Shown here one piece after another: positions 32,746 through 42,500 of a stretch of 64,000 nt of DNA. Origin of the DNA: Tissierellia bacterium (GTDB lineage: Bacteria > Bacillota_A > Clostridia > Tissierellales > Peptoniphilaceae). The stretch covers positions 1-64,000 of the forward strand of contig JAAZCH010000009.1 of NCBI GenBank assembly GCA_012513395.1, given 5' to 3'. The translations under genes were made by a program, and so were the position numbers. Position 1 is the first letter of the stretch, and each line of letters opens with the position of its first letter. Below the pieces are notes generated by a model. The model had not been told where the DNA came from, searched no databases, and saw only the letters and a list, made by a program, of their open reading frames with translations.

Positions 32746-33628
32746 TTATATAAAGATGCTTTTTCAATTTAAGCATTTTTCCTTTCGTTGTTTCAAATAA
32801 GTTGCCTATTCCTAAAATATTATTATAGATATCCATTACTAATACTTCACTTTCAATAACTTCAATGTTCACGGGTACAGTCATTCCATTTAATAGTTTT
32901 GCTTTTTCTGTTTCAGAAACTATAATTTTGTCAAAATTAGATAAAGCAACTTCCATAGGTATTATGGATTTTACTAGATCTTCTTTTTCTATATTATCAA
33001 TATCTATAGCTTCAGATATATTGAATCCACAACTCTCAGTTCGTACCAGTGATTCCATATATGCCAAACTATCTACACTTTTAGCCAAGTCGTCAATTAG
33101 AGATCTAATATACGTGCCAGCACTTACAGTGGTCTCAATAATAGCATTTTGTTTATTTAAGTCGAAATCAACTATCTCTAAATTATATATGGTTACATTT
33201 CTTGACTTTCTTTCGACATTAATGCCTGCTCTAGCAAGATCATATAGTCTCACTCCGTTTTGTTTTAATGCTGAATACATGGGGGGTATCTGAGTAATTG
33301 TGCCAGTAAAATTTTTAATTTTACTTTCTAAATCCTCAAGTTGTACTATATTTTTTGTAGTAGAGATAATTTCACCCTCAATATCAAGAGTATCAGTTTC
33401 AGCCCCAAATTGCATTCCTGCTATATATGTTTTTTTCTGTTTTTGTAAATATTCAATAAGTCTAGTAGCTTTACCTAAACAAATTACCAAGACACCTGTT
33501 GCCAGAAAATCTAATGTACCAGAATGACCAACTTTTTTTTGATTTAAAACTTTTTTTACTTTTCTTACGCAATCAGTTGATCCAATTCCCTTTTTTTTAT
33601 TAACAACTATTAAACCATTATAGTTCAT
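32732..33628 (-). CDS. truB: tRNA pseudouridine(55) synthase TruB
   Basis: Forms pseudouridine 55 in the T-loop of tRNAs. The 298 residues show NGLIVVNKKKGIGSTDCVR, the catalytic Asp in HSGTLDFLATGVL near residue 40, GAETDTLD, QIPPMYSALKQNGVRLYDLAR and SAGTYIRSLIDDLA. The ATG overlaps the nrnA stop (4 nt). The truB-ribF pair is the standard bacterial arrangement downstream of rbfA. Confidence 0.96.
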   Translation of the reverse strand: MNYNGLIVVNKKKGIGSTDCVRKVKKVLNQKKVGHSGTLDFLATGVLVICLGKATRLIEYLQKQKKTYIAGMQFGAETDTLDIEGEIISTTKNIVQLEDLESKIKNFTGTITQIPPMYSALKQNGVRLYDLARAGINVERKSRNVTIYNLEIVDFDLNKQNAIIETTVSAGTYIRSLIDDLAKSVDSLAYMESLVRTESCGFNISEAIDIDNIEKEDLVKSIIPMEVALSNFDKIIVSETEKAKLLNGMTVPVNIEVIESEVLVMDIYNNILGIGNLFETTKGKMLKLKKHLYINENN

Positions 33629-34551
33629 ATTCTTTTTAATATTTCCTCTATTGTTTCTTCTAAGTTGAGATCTTTAATTGAAAAACCAGCAGCTCTTATA
33701 TGTCCGCCTCCTCCAAACTTCAAGGAAAGCTCTGAGACGTCGTAGTTTTCTTTGCTTCTTGTACTAGCTTTGAAGCCCGCTGAGTTTTGCCTTAATAAAA
33801 TAGCAATTTCAATGTCGTCTATGTCTCTGATATATTCAACTATACCTTCTACATCAGCATCTGCTGCTCCTAATTCTTCAAAATCATCTATGAGAATGTA
33901 TGTTATTCCCAGTTTTTTTTGTGGAATTATTTTTAATCTATCAATTGCTAGACCTAGCATTTGAACTTTAGCTATTTTATTCATAGCATATAGATTATTG
34001 TTGATTTTTTTATTATTAACACCTAAATCCAATAATTCTGAGGCTATAGTGAATGTTTCACTAGTTACAGTATCATATCTAAAGCTACCAGAATCTCCAG
34101 AAATAGCTGTGAATAATGATTCAGCTACATTGACATCTATAGGCAAGTTTATTTCTTTTAAAAATTTATAAAGTACTTCTCCAGTAGAAGAAGCAGCTAC
34201 TTCAACAATCGAGTAATCTGCTTCTATATTATTGGAGATGTGATGATCTATGTTAATTACAATATCTGTTCTTTCAATTAGACTTGAAGCATGGCCTAAG
34301 CGGTCAACACTTGAACAATCTAGGATAAAGAGCATGTCTAAATCCATATCATAATTACTCGTAAGCTTACCAACATCATGTAAGAACTGTAAATTATATG
34401 GAATTGTATCTATGCAAATACTTTTTACATCTTTACCTAATAGTCTCAAAGAAGTTGAAAGTGCAGTTAATGAACCTAAATTATCTGCGTCTGGATTTAT
34501 ATGTGATATAACTCCAATGGTATTTGCTTTTGTAATTAATTCTTTTATCAT
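33625..34551 (-). CDS. nrnA: DHH-family oligoribonuclease/pAp phosphatase NrnA
   Basis: A DHH/DHHA1 phosphoesterase of 308 residues that degrades short RNAs and dephosphorylates pAp. Motifs are ISHINPDADNLGSLTAL (motif I), FILDCSSVDRLG, the DHH core in VINIDHHISNN near residue 100, FTAISGDSGSFRYD and the C-terminal GGGGHIRAAG. It sits between rbfA and truB, its usual Firmicute position. Only 2 nt separate it from rbfA. Confidence 0.94.
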   Translation of the reverse strand: MIKELITKANTIGVISHINPDADNLGSLTALSTSLRLLGKDVKSICIDTIPYNLQFLHDVGKLTSNYDMDLDMLFILDCSSVDRLGHASSLIERTDIVINIDHHISNNIEADYSIVEVAASSTGEVLYKFLKEINLPIDVNVAESLFTAISGDSGSFRYDTVTSETFTIASELLDLGVNNKKINNNLYAMNKIAKVQMLGLAIDRLKIIPQKKLGITYILIDDFEELGAADADVEGIVEYIRDIDDIEIAILLRQNSAGFKASTRSKENYDVSELSLKFGGGGHIRAAGFSIKDLNLEETIEEILKRI

Positions 34552-34553
34552 CG

Positions 34554-34904
34554 TTATTTTTCTTCTTTCTGCACCTTATTTAAAATATCATAAAGTTCAA
34601 AGGACTTTGCAATTGAATCATCTGATAAAAATATTAAATCAGGCATTATTCTCAGTTTTAAGTCTTTAGATAATTCTCTTTTAATAAATCCTTTTGCAGA
34701 ATTTAAGCCGTCTACAGTTCCTTCCATTAAATCTTGATCAAAGGTAGATACGTAAATCTTAGCTATAGAGTAATCTCTCGATACTTCTACATGAGTTATA
34801 CTAGCCATTTGATCAATGCGTGGATCCTTCAAATCTTTTAGTATTAAACTAGATACAGTTTTTTTTATTTCTTCTGCAATTCTTCTAATCCTTTTATCGC
34901 TCAT
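34554..34904 (-). CDS. rbfA: Ribosome-binding factor A
   Basis: A small KH-like assembly factor for 30S maturation (116 residues). [37 protein letters not shown] and [14 protein letters not shown] match the family. The start lies within the last codons of infB (11-nt overlap), with GAGGAAG upstream. Confidence 0.95.
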   Translation of the reverse strand: MSDKRIRRIAEEIKKTVSSLILKDLKDPRIDQMASITHVEVSRDYSIAKIYVSTFDQDLMEGTVDGLNSAKGFIKRELSKDLKLRIMPDLIFLSDDSIAKSFELYDILNKVQKEEK

Positions 34905-37404
34905 CTACAACTTCCTCCATAATGGATGCTTCAAGAATATCTCCAACTTGTATATCATTAAAATCATCAATGCCTATACCGCATTCATATCCACTTGAAA
35001 CTTCCTTTACGTCATCTTTAAATCTTCTTAAAGATTGAACATCGCCTTGATGGATAATGATTCCATCACGTAATATTTGAACTTTACTCTCTCTTGTTAT
35101 TTTCCCTGAAATCATGTAACTACCAGCTATTATAGTTCCGTTTGGAAGCTTAAATGTATCTCTAACTTCCGCTCGTCCAATAAAGTTTTCTACAAATTTA
35201 GGAGCATGCATACCTTTAATTGCAGCTTCAATATCTTCCAAAGCCTTATAAATTACTGTATACGTTCTGATGTCAATTTTTTCTTCTTTCGCAATGTCTA
35301 AAGAGTTGTTATTAGGTCTAACGTTAAATCCTATTATTATAGCATTGGAAGCAGAAGCTAATGAAATATCAGACTCAACGATTCCACCTACTCCAGTATG
35401 AACGATGTTTATTTTTACTTCATCAGTTGGTATTTTCAATATAGATTGAACCAATGCCTCTACAGAACCTTTAACATCACCTTTTACAATTAAGTTTAGT
35501 TCTTTCAACTCTCCCTCTCTTATTCTTGAGAACAAGTCGTCAAGGGAAACTTTTGTAGTTTGCAATTGTTCTGATCTTACTTTTTGATTTATCGCATCTG
35601 CATATGTTCTTGCTTCTTTTTCGTCAGCAAAAGCATATAATAAATCACCAGCATTAGGCACCTCTGACAAACCATGAATTTCCACAGGTATAGATGGTCC
35701 CGCTTTTTTAACAGGCTTTCCTTTGTCATTAAGCATATTTCTAATTCTACCACTAGAAACTCCCGATGCTACATTATCTCCAACTTTTAATGTTCCTTTT
35801 TGAACTAATACTGTTGCTACTGGACCTTTACCAACGTCTAATTTAGCTTCAATTACAGAAGCTACAGCAAGTCTATTTGGATTAGCTTTAAGTTCTTGCA
35901 CTTCAGCTACTAATAAAACCATATCTAGTAATTCGTTTATACCTTCACCTGTGTGAGCTGATACTGGAACCACGATAGTGTCTCCACCCCAGTCTTCAGG
36001 AATTAAGTTTTGCTCAGCTAGTTCTTGCTTTACTCTTTCTGGATTTGCTTCTGGCTTATCCATTTTATTTATTGCAACAATTATTGGAACTTCTGCACTT
36101 CTAGCATGAGCAATAGCTTCTATTGTCTGAGGCATAACACCATCATCAGCAGCTACTACTAGTATAGCTATGTCTGTGACTTGGGTACCCCTCATTCTCA
36201 TCATAGTGAAAGCCTCATGGCCCGGAGTGTCTAAGAAAGTAATTTTCTCATCTTCAACTCTAACTGTATATGCCCCGATATGTTGTGTTATTCCTCCAGC
36301 TTCGCCTGCAGTAACTTTTGTAGATTTAATCTTATCAAGTAATGATGTCTTACCATGGTCAACGTGACCCATTACAGTAACTACAGGAGCTCTCTTCTCT
36401 AAGTCTTCTTCCTTGTCATCAGAATCTAATCCAAATTGTTCTGATATAGGAACTTCAACCTCTGGCTCTGGAGCTTCAATTTCAACACCTAGTTCTATTG
36501 CTAAAACTTCAACAACTTCTTCATCTAAATTTTGATTAATTGTTGCCATTACTCCAAGACCCATTAATTTTGTAATGATTTCTGCAGTAGTTCTATTTAT
36601 AGCTTCTCCAAATTCTTTTACAGTTATTGGATACTTGATTGAGTATACATTTGAACCATCTTGAACTTTGTCATCTTTTCTTTGAGCAGCTTTTTGTTTA
36701 GAAGCTGCTAGACCTGTTTTCTTAGTTAGATCCCTTCTAAAAGTACTTGGTTTATTGTCTCTTTCATTAAATGTTTTATCTTCACGCTTATTGCTTTTTT
36801 GTGTTGTTCTTTTTTTGTTATAGGGCTTATTTCCTCTATCAGCTGTAGGTGCTGCAGTTTCCTTTTGTGGTGCATCTTTTTTGAATTGTTTAGCTGGTGG
36901 TTTATTACCATCTTTAGGGGACGAATTTTTTTGAACAAATCTATCTTTTTGTGTAGTTGAATCACGTCTATCGGGTCTTGCTGCTCTATCGCTACGTTGA
37001 CCTTTATCTTTTGAATCACTTTTTTCACTTGTTCTTTTAACTTCCCCTGCTCTTTCTTCCCTAGGCTTGGTTGCTTCTCTTTTTTCTCTATTTCGATTAG
37101 CCTGTTCTCTTTGTCTTTTGGCCTCTTCGGATTTTTTCTTCTCTTCTATTTCTTTTTGTTCCTTTTCTTTAGCTTGTTGTGCCAGTCTTTTTTCTATTTC
37201 ATCTACGTTAACACGTGGTTTTGCCACATCTTTTGGTGGATTTTTTTTAGTCGTATTTTTATTGAAGTAGTTTCTGATAGTATTAACTTCATTTTCCTCT
37301 AAACTCGTCATCGAGTTAGCAACATTTAAACCTAATTCTTTTGCAACTCTAACCACTTCTCTATTATCAATCTTTAATGATTTTGCTAGTTCATGTACTC
37401 TCAA
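34894..37404 (-). CDS. infB: Translation initiation factor IF-2
   Basis: A GTPase that brings initiator tRNA to the 30S subunit. The 836 residues have a short N-terminal helical domain ([18 protein letters not shown]) and a 180-residue highly charged Lys/Arg/Glu/Gln linker. The G domain starts near residue 340 (G1 [13 protein letters not shown]2 [11 protein letters not shown]3 [13 protein letters not shown]4 NKMDKP); domains II-IV follow. The start is TTG at 37404, supported by GGAGGTG 8 nt upstream and the family-typical MRVHELAK. rbfA overlaps its end. Confidence 0.97.
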   Translation of the reverse strand: MRVHELAKSLKIDNREVVRVAKELGLNVANSMTSLEENEVNTIRNYFNKNTTKKNPPKDVAKPRVNVDEIEKRLAQQAKEKEQKEIEEKKKSEEAKRQREQANRNREKREATKPREERAGEVKRTSEKSDSKDKGQRSDRAARPDRRDSTTQKDRFVQKNSSPKDGNKPPAKQFKKDAPQKETAAPTADRGNKPYNKKRTTQKSNKREDKTFNERDNKPSTFRRDLTKKTGLAASKQKAAQRKDDKVQDGSNVYSIKYPITVKEFGEAINRTTAEIITKLMGLGVMATINQNLDEEVVEVLAIELGVEIEAPEPEVEVPISEQFGLDSDDKEEDLEKRAPVVTVMGHVDHGKTSLLDKIKSTKVTAGEAGGITQHIGAYTVRVEDEKITFLDTPGHEAFTMMRMRGTQVTDIAILVVAADDGVMPQTIEAIAHARSAEVPIIVAINKMDKPEANPERVKQELAEQNLIPEDWGGDTIVVPVSAHTGEGINELLDMVLLVAEVQELKANPNRLAVASVIEAKLDVGKGPVATVLVQKGTLKVGDNVASGVSSGRIRNMLNDKGKPVKKAGPSIPVEIHGLSEVPNAGDLLYAFADEKEARTYADAINQKVRSEQLQTTKVSLDDLFSRIREGELKELNLIVKGDVKGSVEALVQSILKIPTDEVKINIVHTGVGGIVESDISLASASNAIIIGFNVRPNNNSLDIAKEEKIDIRTYTVIYKALEDIEAAIKGMHAPKFVENFIGRAEVRDTFKLPNGTIIAGSYMISGKITRESKVQILRDGIIIHQGDVQSLRRFKDDVKEVSSGYECGIGIDDFNDIQVGDILEASIMEEVVDER

Positions 37405-37426
37405 ATGCTACACCTCCATAGTGTAT

Positions 37427-37693
37427 TTACTCTTTTGCTATCATATTTTTTAAATCATCGTATATATCCTCGCCTATTTTACTTTTTAAGCTCTTTTCCA
37501 ATTCTCGATTTACTTTTGCCTTTTCAAAACACTCGATAGAGTTACAAATGTATACGCCTCTTCCATTTGCCTTTCCAGTAGTGTCTACGAAAATTTCACC
37601 TTCTTTATTTTTTACGATTCGGATGAGATCTTTTTTGACAATATTTTCTCCACATCCTACACATTTTCTTGTGGGTGTTTTTTTTATTTTCAT
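37427..37693 (-). CDS. YlxR (RnpM) family protein
   Basis: An 88-residue basic protein with the family signature RKCVGCGENIVKKDLIRIVK and ANGRGVYICNSIECFEKA. In Bacillus YlxR (RnpM) binds RNase P RNA and has been linked to transcription control. It lies between nusA (10 nt upstream) and infB (22 nt downstream). The L7Ae-like ylxQ gene that often sits between ylxR and infB is absent. Confidence 0.92.
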   Translation of the reverse strand: MKIKKTPTRKCVGCGENIVKKDLIRIVKNKEGEIFVDTTGKANGRGVYICNSIECFEKAKVNRELEKSLKSKIGEDIYDDLKNMIAKE

Positions 37694-37702
37694 AACTACA
37701 CC

Positions 37703-38926
37703 TTATATTTCTTCTTTAACAACAGAATATTTATCATCGGCATTATATATATCCTCAAAATGTTCTTTGTCTTCAATACTTATGCCTTTTGGTGCATTTT
37801 CGTCATATGTTATTACTTCATAATATTCTTGATCTTGATTCATTAAATCGTTTAATTTTTCTTGTTCTTCTTCGGATAAATTATCGTAATACTCGTCAAA
37901 TTGTGTTTCAGATTTTATATCTATTTTCCAATTCGTCAATTTAGCTGCTAGTCTTGCATTTTGACCTTCTTTTCCAATTGCAAGAGACAATTGATAGTCA
38001 GGAACTATTACAAGCGCAGACTTTTCTTTCTCATTCACTACTACTTCAACTACCTTTGATGGAGAGAGTGAATTTGCTATAAAGTTTCTTATTTTTTTAT
38101 CCCAAACTACTATATCTATCTTTTCATCATCTAGTTCATCAACTATAGCGCGGACTCTAGATCCCTTGAAACCTACACAAGCTCCCAATGGATCCACATC
38201 TTCTGATTTTGAGAATACTGCTATCTTGGTTCTAGATCCAGCTTCTCTTGCGATAGAAAATATGTCTACTATGCCTTCTTGAATCTCAGGAACCTCTAAC
38301 TCAAATAACCTCTTTATCAAAGAAGGATGGGATCTCGATAAAATAATCTGCGGACCTTTTGTAGTTTTTTTTACTTCCAAAACAAATAATTTTAATCTGT
38401 CACCCTGATTATATTCCACACCTTCAATTTGTTCTGAAGGGGGAAGAATAGCTTCTGTCTTTCCTAAGTCAAAAAATATTACATTTTTATTGATTCTTTG
38501 TATTTGTCCTGTAATCAGTTCATTTTCTCTATCTACAAAATCTTGATAAATAACGTCCCTCTCAGCATCTTTTATTCTTTGAATCACAACTTGTTTAGCT
38601 GTTTGGGCTGCTATTCTTCCAAATTTTGAAGGTGTTATTTCTTTTCTATAAACATCTCCAATTTCTAAAAATGGATCTTCTACTTTGGCCATTGCTACAC
38701 TTATTTCTTTATATTCGTCTTCTGCTTCTTCTACTACATTTAATTCTGTATATACTGATATATTTCCAGTTTCTCTATCAATTTCAACTTTTGCATTTTG
38801 ATTTGTACCGTAATTTTTTTTATAACTTGATACTAACGCAGCCTCTAAGGCATCGTAGATCACATCTTTTGAAATGCCTTTTTCTTTTGTAATTTCTTCC
38901 AAAGCCATAATAAACTCTTTATTCAA
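37703..38926 (-). CDS. nusA: Transcription termination/antitermination factor NusA
   Basis: Binds RNA polymerase and promotes pausing and intrinsic termination. The 407 residues comprise the N-terminal RNAP-binding domain (about 1-125), an S1 domain (near 135-200, including ITGQIQRINKNVIFFDLGKTEAILP), KH1 with REAGSRTKIAVFS and CVGFKGSRVRAIV, KH2 with AIGKEGQNARLAAKL, and an acidic tail. The start is TTG, chosen for GGGAGG 9 nt upstream and the family-typical MNKEFIMALEEI. It follows rimP by 6 nt. A terminator-like hairpin in the operon leader could let NusA control its own synthesis. Confidence 0.96.
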   Translation of the reverse strand: MNKEFIMALEEITKEKGISKDVIYDALEAALVSSYKKNYGTNQNAKVEIDRETGNISVYTELNVVEEAEDEYKEISVAMAKVEDPFLEIGDVYRKEITPSKFGRIAAQTAKQVVIQRIKDAERDVIYQDFVDRENELITGQIQRINKNVIFFDLGKTEAILPPSEQIEGVEYNQGDRLKLFVLEVKKTTKGPQIILSRSHPSLIKRLFELEVPEIQEGIVDIFSIAREAGSRTKIAVFSKSEDVDPLGACVGFKGSRVRAIVDELDDEKIDIVVWDKKIRNFIANSLSPSKVVEVVVNEKEKSALVIVPDYQLSLAIGKEGQNARLAAKLTNWKIDIKSETQFDEYYDNLSEEEQEKLNDLMNQDQEYYEVITYDENAPKGISIEDKEHFEDIYNADDKYSVVKEEI

Positions 38927-38932
38927 AATTGA

Positions 38933-39385
38933 TTACCTCCCGAAATCTATATATTGCCTCATGATAGCAATATTATTTGTTTCAATTTCTAATACATTAT
39001 CCTCTACCTTTAAATAAATTTTTTCTTCATCGTAATCTTCTAGTGTACCTACATAATCTTTTTGGTTATTAACTTTAGAATAGAGTTTAATCTCTATTTT
39101 ATTACCAAGATTTCTTCTATAGTCATCTAAAGTAGTAAGCTTTCTGTCCAATCCTGGTGAGGCTACTTCTAAATTGTAGTTGTTTGGAAAATATTCATCT
39201 AAATTAATTTCACTTTCCACTGCTCTACTAATTTGCGTGCAATCGTCTAAGGAGACTCCTTCTTTTTTGAATATAATTATTTCAATTATTGGATTTGTCT
39301 TAGACTGTATTTTCACTTCTACTAATTCCATTTCGTTTGCAATTACTATCTCATTTATTTTATTTGTCAATTCTTGTCTATTCAT
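38933..39385 (-). CDS. rimP: Ribosome maturation factor RimP
   Basis: A 30S assembly factor of 150 residues. EVKIQSKTNPIIEIIIFKKEGVSLDDCTQISRAV (split in two, around residues 22-55) and NYNLEVASPGLDRKLTTLDD identify it. TTGGAG lies 9 nt upstream of the ATG. It is the first gene of rimP-nusA-ylxR-infB-rbfA-nrnA-truB-ribF. An intrinsic-terminator-like hairpin ends about 10 nt before its ribosome site. Confidence 0.95.
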   Translation of the reverse strand: MNRQELTNKINEIVIANEMELVEVKIQSKTNPIIEIIIFKKEGVSLDDCTQISRAVESEINLDEYFPNNYNLEVASPGLDRKLTTLDDYRRNLGNKIEIKLYSKVNNQKDYVGTLEDYDEEKIYLKVEDNVLEIETNNIAIMRQYIDFGR

Positions 39386-39394
39386 ATCTCACTC

Positions 39395-39425
39395 CAAAAA
39401 ATTGAGAGTGGTCTTAACCACTCTC
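39395..39425 (-). terminator. Attenuator-like terminator in the rimP-nusA operon leader
   Basis: Minus strand GAGAGTGGT, loop TAAG, ACCACTCTC, then AATTTTTT. It is a perfect 9-bp stem with U-run, downstream of the operon promoter and immediately upstream of the rimP ribosome site. It can also end polC read-through transcripts. In B. subtilis NusA-dependent termination in this operon's leader is, to my knowledge, reported as autoregulation. Confidence 0.85.
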
Positions 39426-39448
39426 TCCCCTTAAACATTATTTTATAT

Positions 39449-39477
39449 ATAATACCACTTTTATGTCTTAAAATCAA
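39449..39477 (-). promoter_or_regulatory. rimP-nusA-infB operon promoter
   Basis: Minus strand TTGATT (39477-39472), 17 bp, TATTAT (39454-39449) with the extended -10 TGG. Repeated AAGAC/GTCTT motifs surround the -35. Confidence 0.8.
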
Positions 39478-39542
39478 GACTTTACGACATTTAATAAGAC
39501 ATTTTTAAAATAAAGTTAATTATAATTTCAACCTTACTTTTC

Positions 39543-42500
39543 TTAAAATAATGACAATTGATTACTCTCGCTAAGACCTTCTAATACTCCTATGCCCTTT
39601 AAATATTCTATGCAAGTATTAGATAATCTAGTTCTTTTAACTAAATCTTCAATAGAAAGAAATTCTTCCTTATCGCTTTCTTCTGAAATAGCTTCGGCAA
39701 CATTTAAACCCAAATTAGGTACCACCCTGAATGGGGGTATTATTTTACCGTCAATAATAGTAAATTTACTTGCTTCAGAAGTGTACAGTCCAATATTTCC
39801 CAGCTCGCATCCTCTAGCAAACATCTCCAAAGCTATCTCGTATATTGGTATATCCTTTTCTTCTTTTGCAGTAAGGTCTACTTCATTTTTAATCTCTTTT
39901 AGTTTTCTTATAATAGCATCAGGTCCTTGAGATATAGTTGCTAAATCAAAGTTTTCTAGTTTTGTACTTAAAAACGTAGCATAAAAAGCGTCTGGATAGT
40001 AGACTTTATAATATGCTAGCCTAACTGACATAGTTACATATGCAACTGCATGAGCTTTGGGAAACATGTAGGAAATCTTATTCAAAGAATTGATATACCA
40101 ATCTGGTAAATCCAGTTCCCCAATAATTTCTTCCTCTTCAGGTGTCAGCCCTTTTCCTTTTCTAACTTTTTCCATTATTGAAAAGGCAAATTTTTTCTCA
40201 GCTCCTACATTTATTAAATCTTGCATAATATCTTCTCGCGTAGATATAACTTCTTTTAACGTAGCACTTCCACTATTAACTAACTCTTCAGCATTTCCAG
40301 TCCATACATTAGTACCATGGGATAGTCCACTAATTTGAACTAATTCTGCAAATGTAGATGGAGTAGTTGCCTTTAACATCCTTTGTACAAAGTTTGTACC
40401 AAATTCTGGAACACCTAATGTTCCTATTTCAAAATCACAAATATTAGAGTCCAATTCCAATGCATCAGCAGAACTGAATATACTCAGTACCTTTTTATCG
40501 TTTAATGGTGTTTTCATAAAGTCAGTACCGGTCAATTCTTCAATCATTTTAATCATACTAGGCACATCATGTCCAAGTATATCTAACTTCAGTATATTTT
40601 CACTGATGCTATTATAGTCAAAATGCGTTGTGACTATATCACTTTCCGCTGAATTTGCTGGTTTTTGTATTGGAGTGAAATCGTGTATTTCTTTGTACTC
40701 TGGAACAACCATTATTCCACCTGCATGTTGTCCTGTTGTCCTTTTTATTCCTACTAAAGATTTGCTTAATCTGTCAATTTCAGATTTTGAATAAAATTTA
40801 TTCGTTTCTTCAAGGTATTTTTTAACATATCCAAAAGCTGTTTTTTGCGCAACAGTTCCTATGGTTCCTGCTCTAAATACTTTTCCTTCACCGAATAATT
40901 CTTCTGTGTATTTGTGAGCAGTTAATTGATATTCACCAGCGAAGTTTAGATCTATATCCGGCTCTTTGTCTCCATCAAAACCAAGAAACACTTCAAATGG
41001 AATGTCATCCCCATATTTATTTAAAGGTGTTGAACATTTGGGACAATTTTTATCTACAAGGTCGCTTCCTGAAAACACTTGAAGTTTTTGCATGTCTATG
41101 AGTTCTGAATATTTACAATTAGGACAAGAGTAGTGAGGAGCTAATGGATTTACTTCAGTAATACCTGTTAGTGTAGCAACTATACTTGATCCTACTGAAC
41201 CTCTAGATCCCACCTGATAGCCATCTTCGTTAGACTTTTGAACTAACTTTTGAGCAATGATATACATAACTGAATATCCATTTTTTATTATTGCATCTAA
41301 CTCTCTATAAACTCTTTTCTCAATGTAATCAGGTAAAGGATCTCCATAAATTTCATGAGCTTTTTTAAGAGTCATCTCTTTTAACATTTCATCTGAACCA
41401 TCTATTATAGGCGGATAAGTTCCCTTAGGTATAGGGGTGATTTCCTCTATCTGTTCATTAATTTTTTTAGGATTTCGTATGACCACTTCAAACGCTCTGC
41501 TGTCTAGATATGAAAATTCTTCTAGCATCTCATCAGTTGTTAAGAATTGGTAATCATTGTCATATTCGCCTCTATTGTTTTTTACCGAATGCTTTAGCAC
41601 CTTTCTAGATTCTCGGAGTTCTTCATCCAAATAATGCACATCCCCTGTAGCAACAACTAATTTGCCAAACTCATCTCCCAATTTTAAAATTTGTTTATTA
41701 ATGTCTTCTAGTTCTTTTACAGTGTTAAAATACTCTGGGATTAAATTCATGTTGTTTTTCGTAGGCTGAATCTCTAAATAATCATAATAATTTACGATTT
41801 TTTTAATCCTTTCACTTGAGTAGTTTTTAACTATACTTTGATATAATTCTCCATCTTGACATGCGCTACTTATTAATAATCCATCTCTATGAGCTTCAAA
41901 AACCGATTTAGGAACCTTTGGAGTATAGTTAAAGTGGTCAATATGTGAAAGTGATACTAATTTATATAAATTTTTTAATCCTGTTAGATTTTTAGCTAAA
42001 ATTACCGCATGATAAGCCTGTCCCATATGCTTTTCTCGCTTATCTATTAGCGATTCAATATATTTTAAAGTATCACTGAAATCATTATTTTTGTACCCTT
42101 CTTCTATTAATTTAACAAATATTTCCCCTGTAGCCTTTGCATCATCCACAGCCCTATGAGCATTTTCTAAAGAAACTCCCAGTCTTTTAGCTACATTTCC
42201 TAGACTATGACTTCTTACATTTGGATAGAAAATCCTCGACAACTCTAGTGTGTCAATATAAGGTTTTTTAAATTCTAATCCGTATCTTTCAAAACTGTTT
42301 TTTATGAAACTTATATCAAAAGATGCATTATGGGCAACCAAAATAGAATTAGATATAAATTTATTAAAATCATCTACTACTTCATTAATTTCAGGTTGAT
42401 TTACTAACATGGAATCAGTAATTCCTGTTAGTGCAATTATTTCGTCTTTTAATGGTTCCTTGGGGTTAATTAAAATATTAAAACTATCTATAATCTCTCC

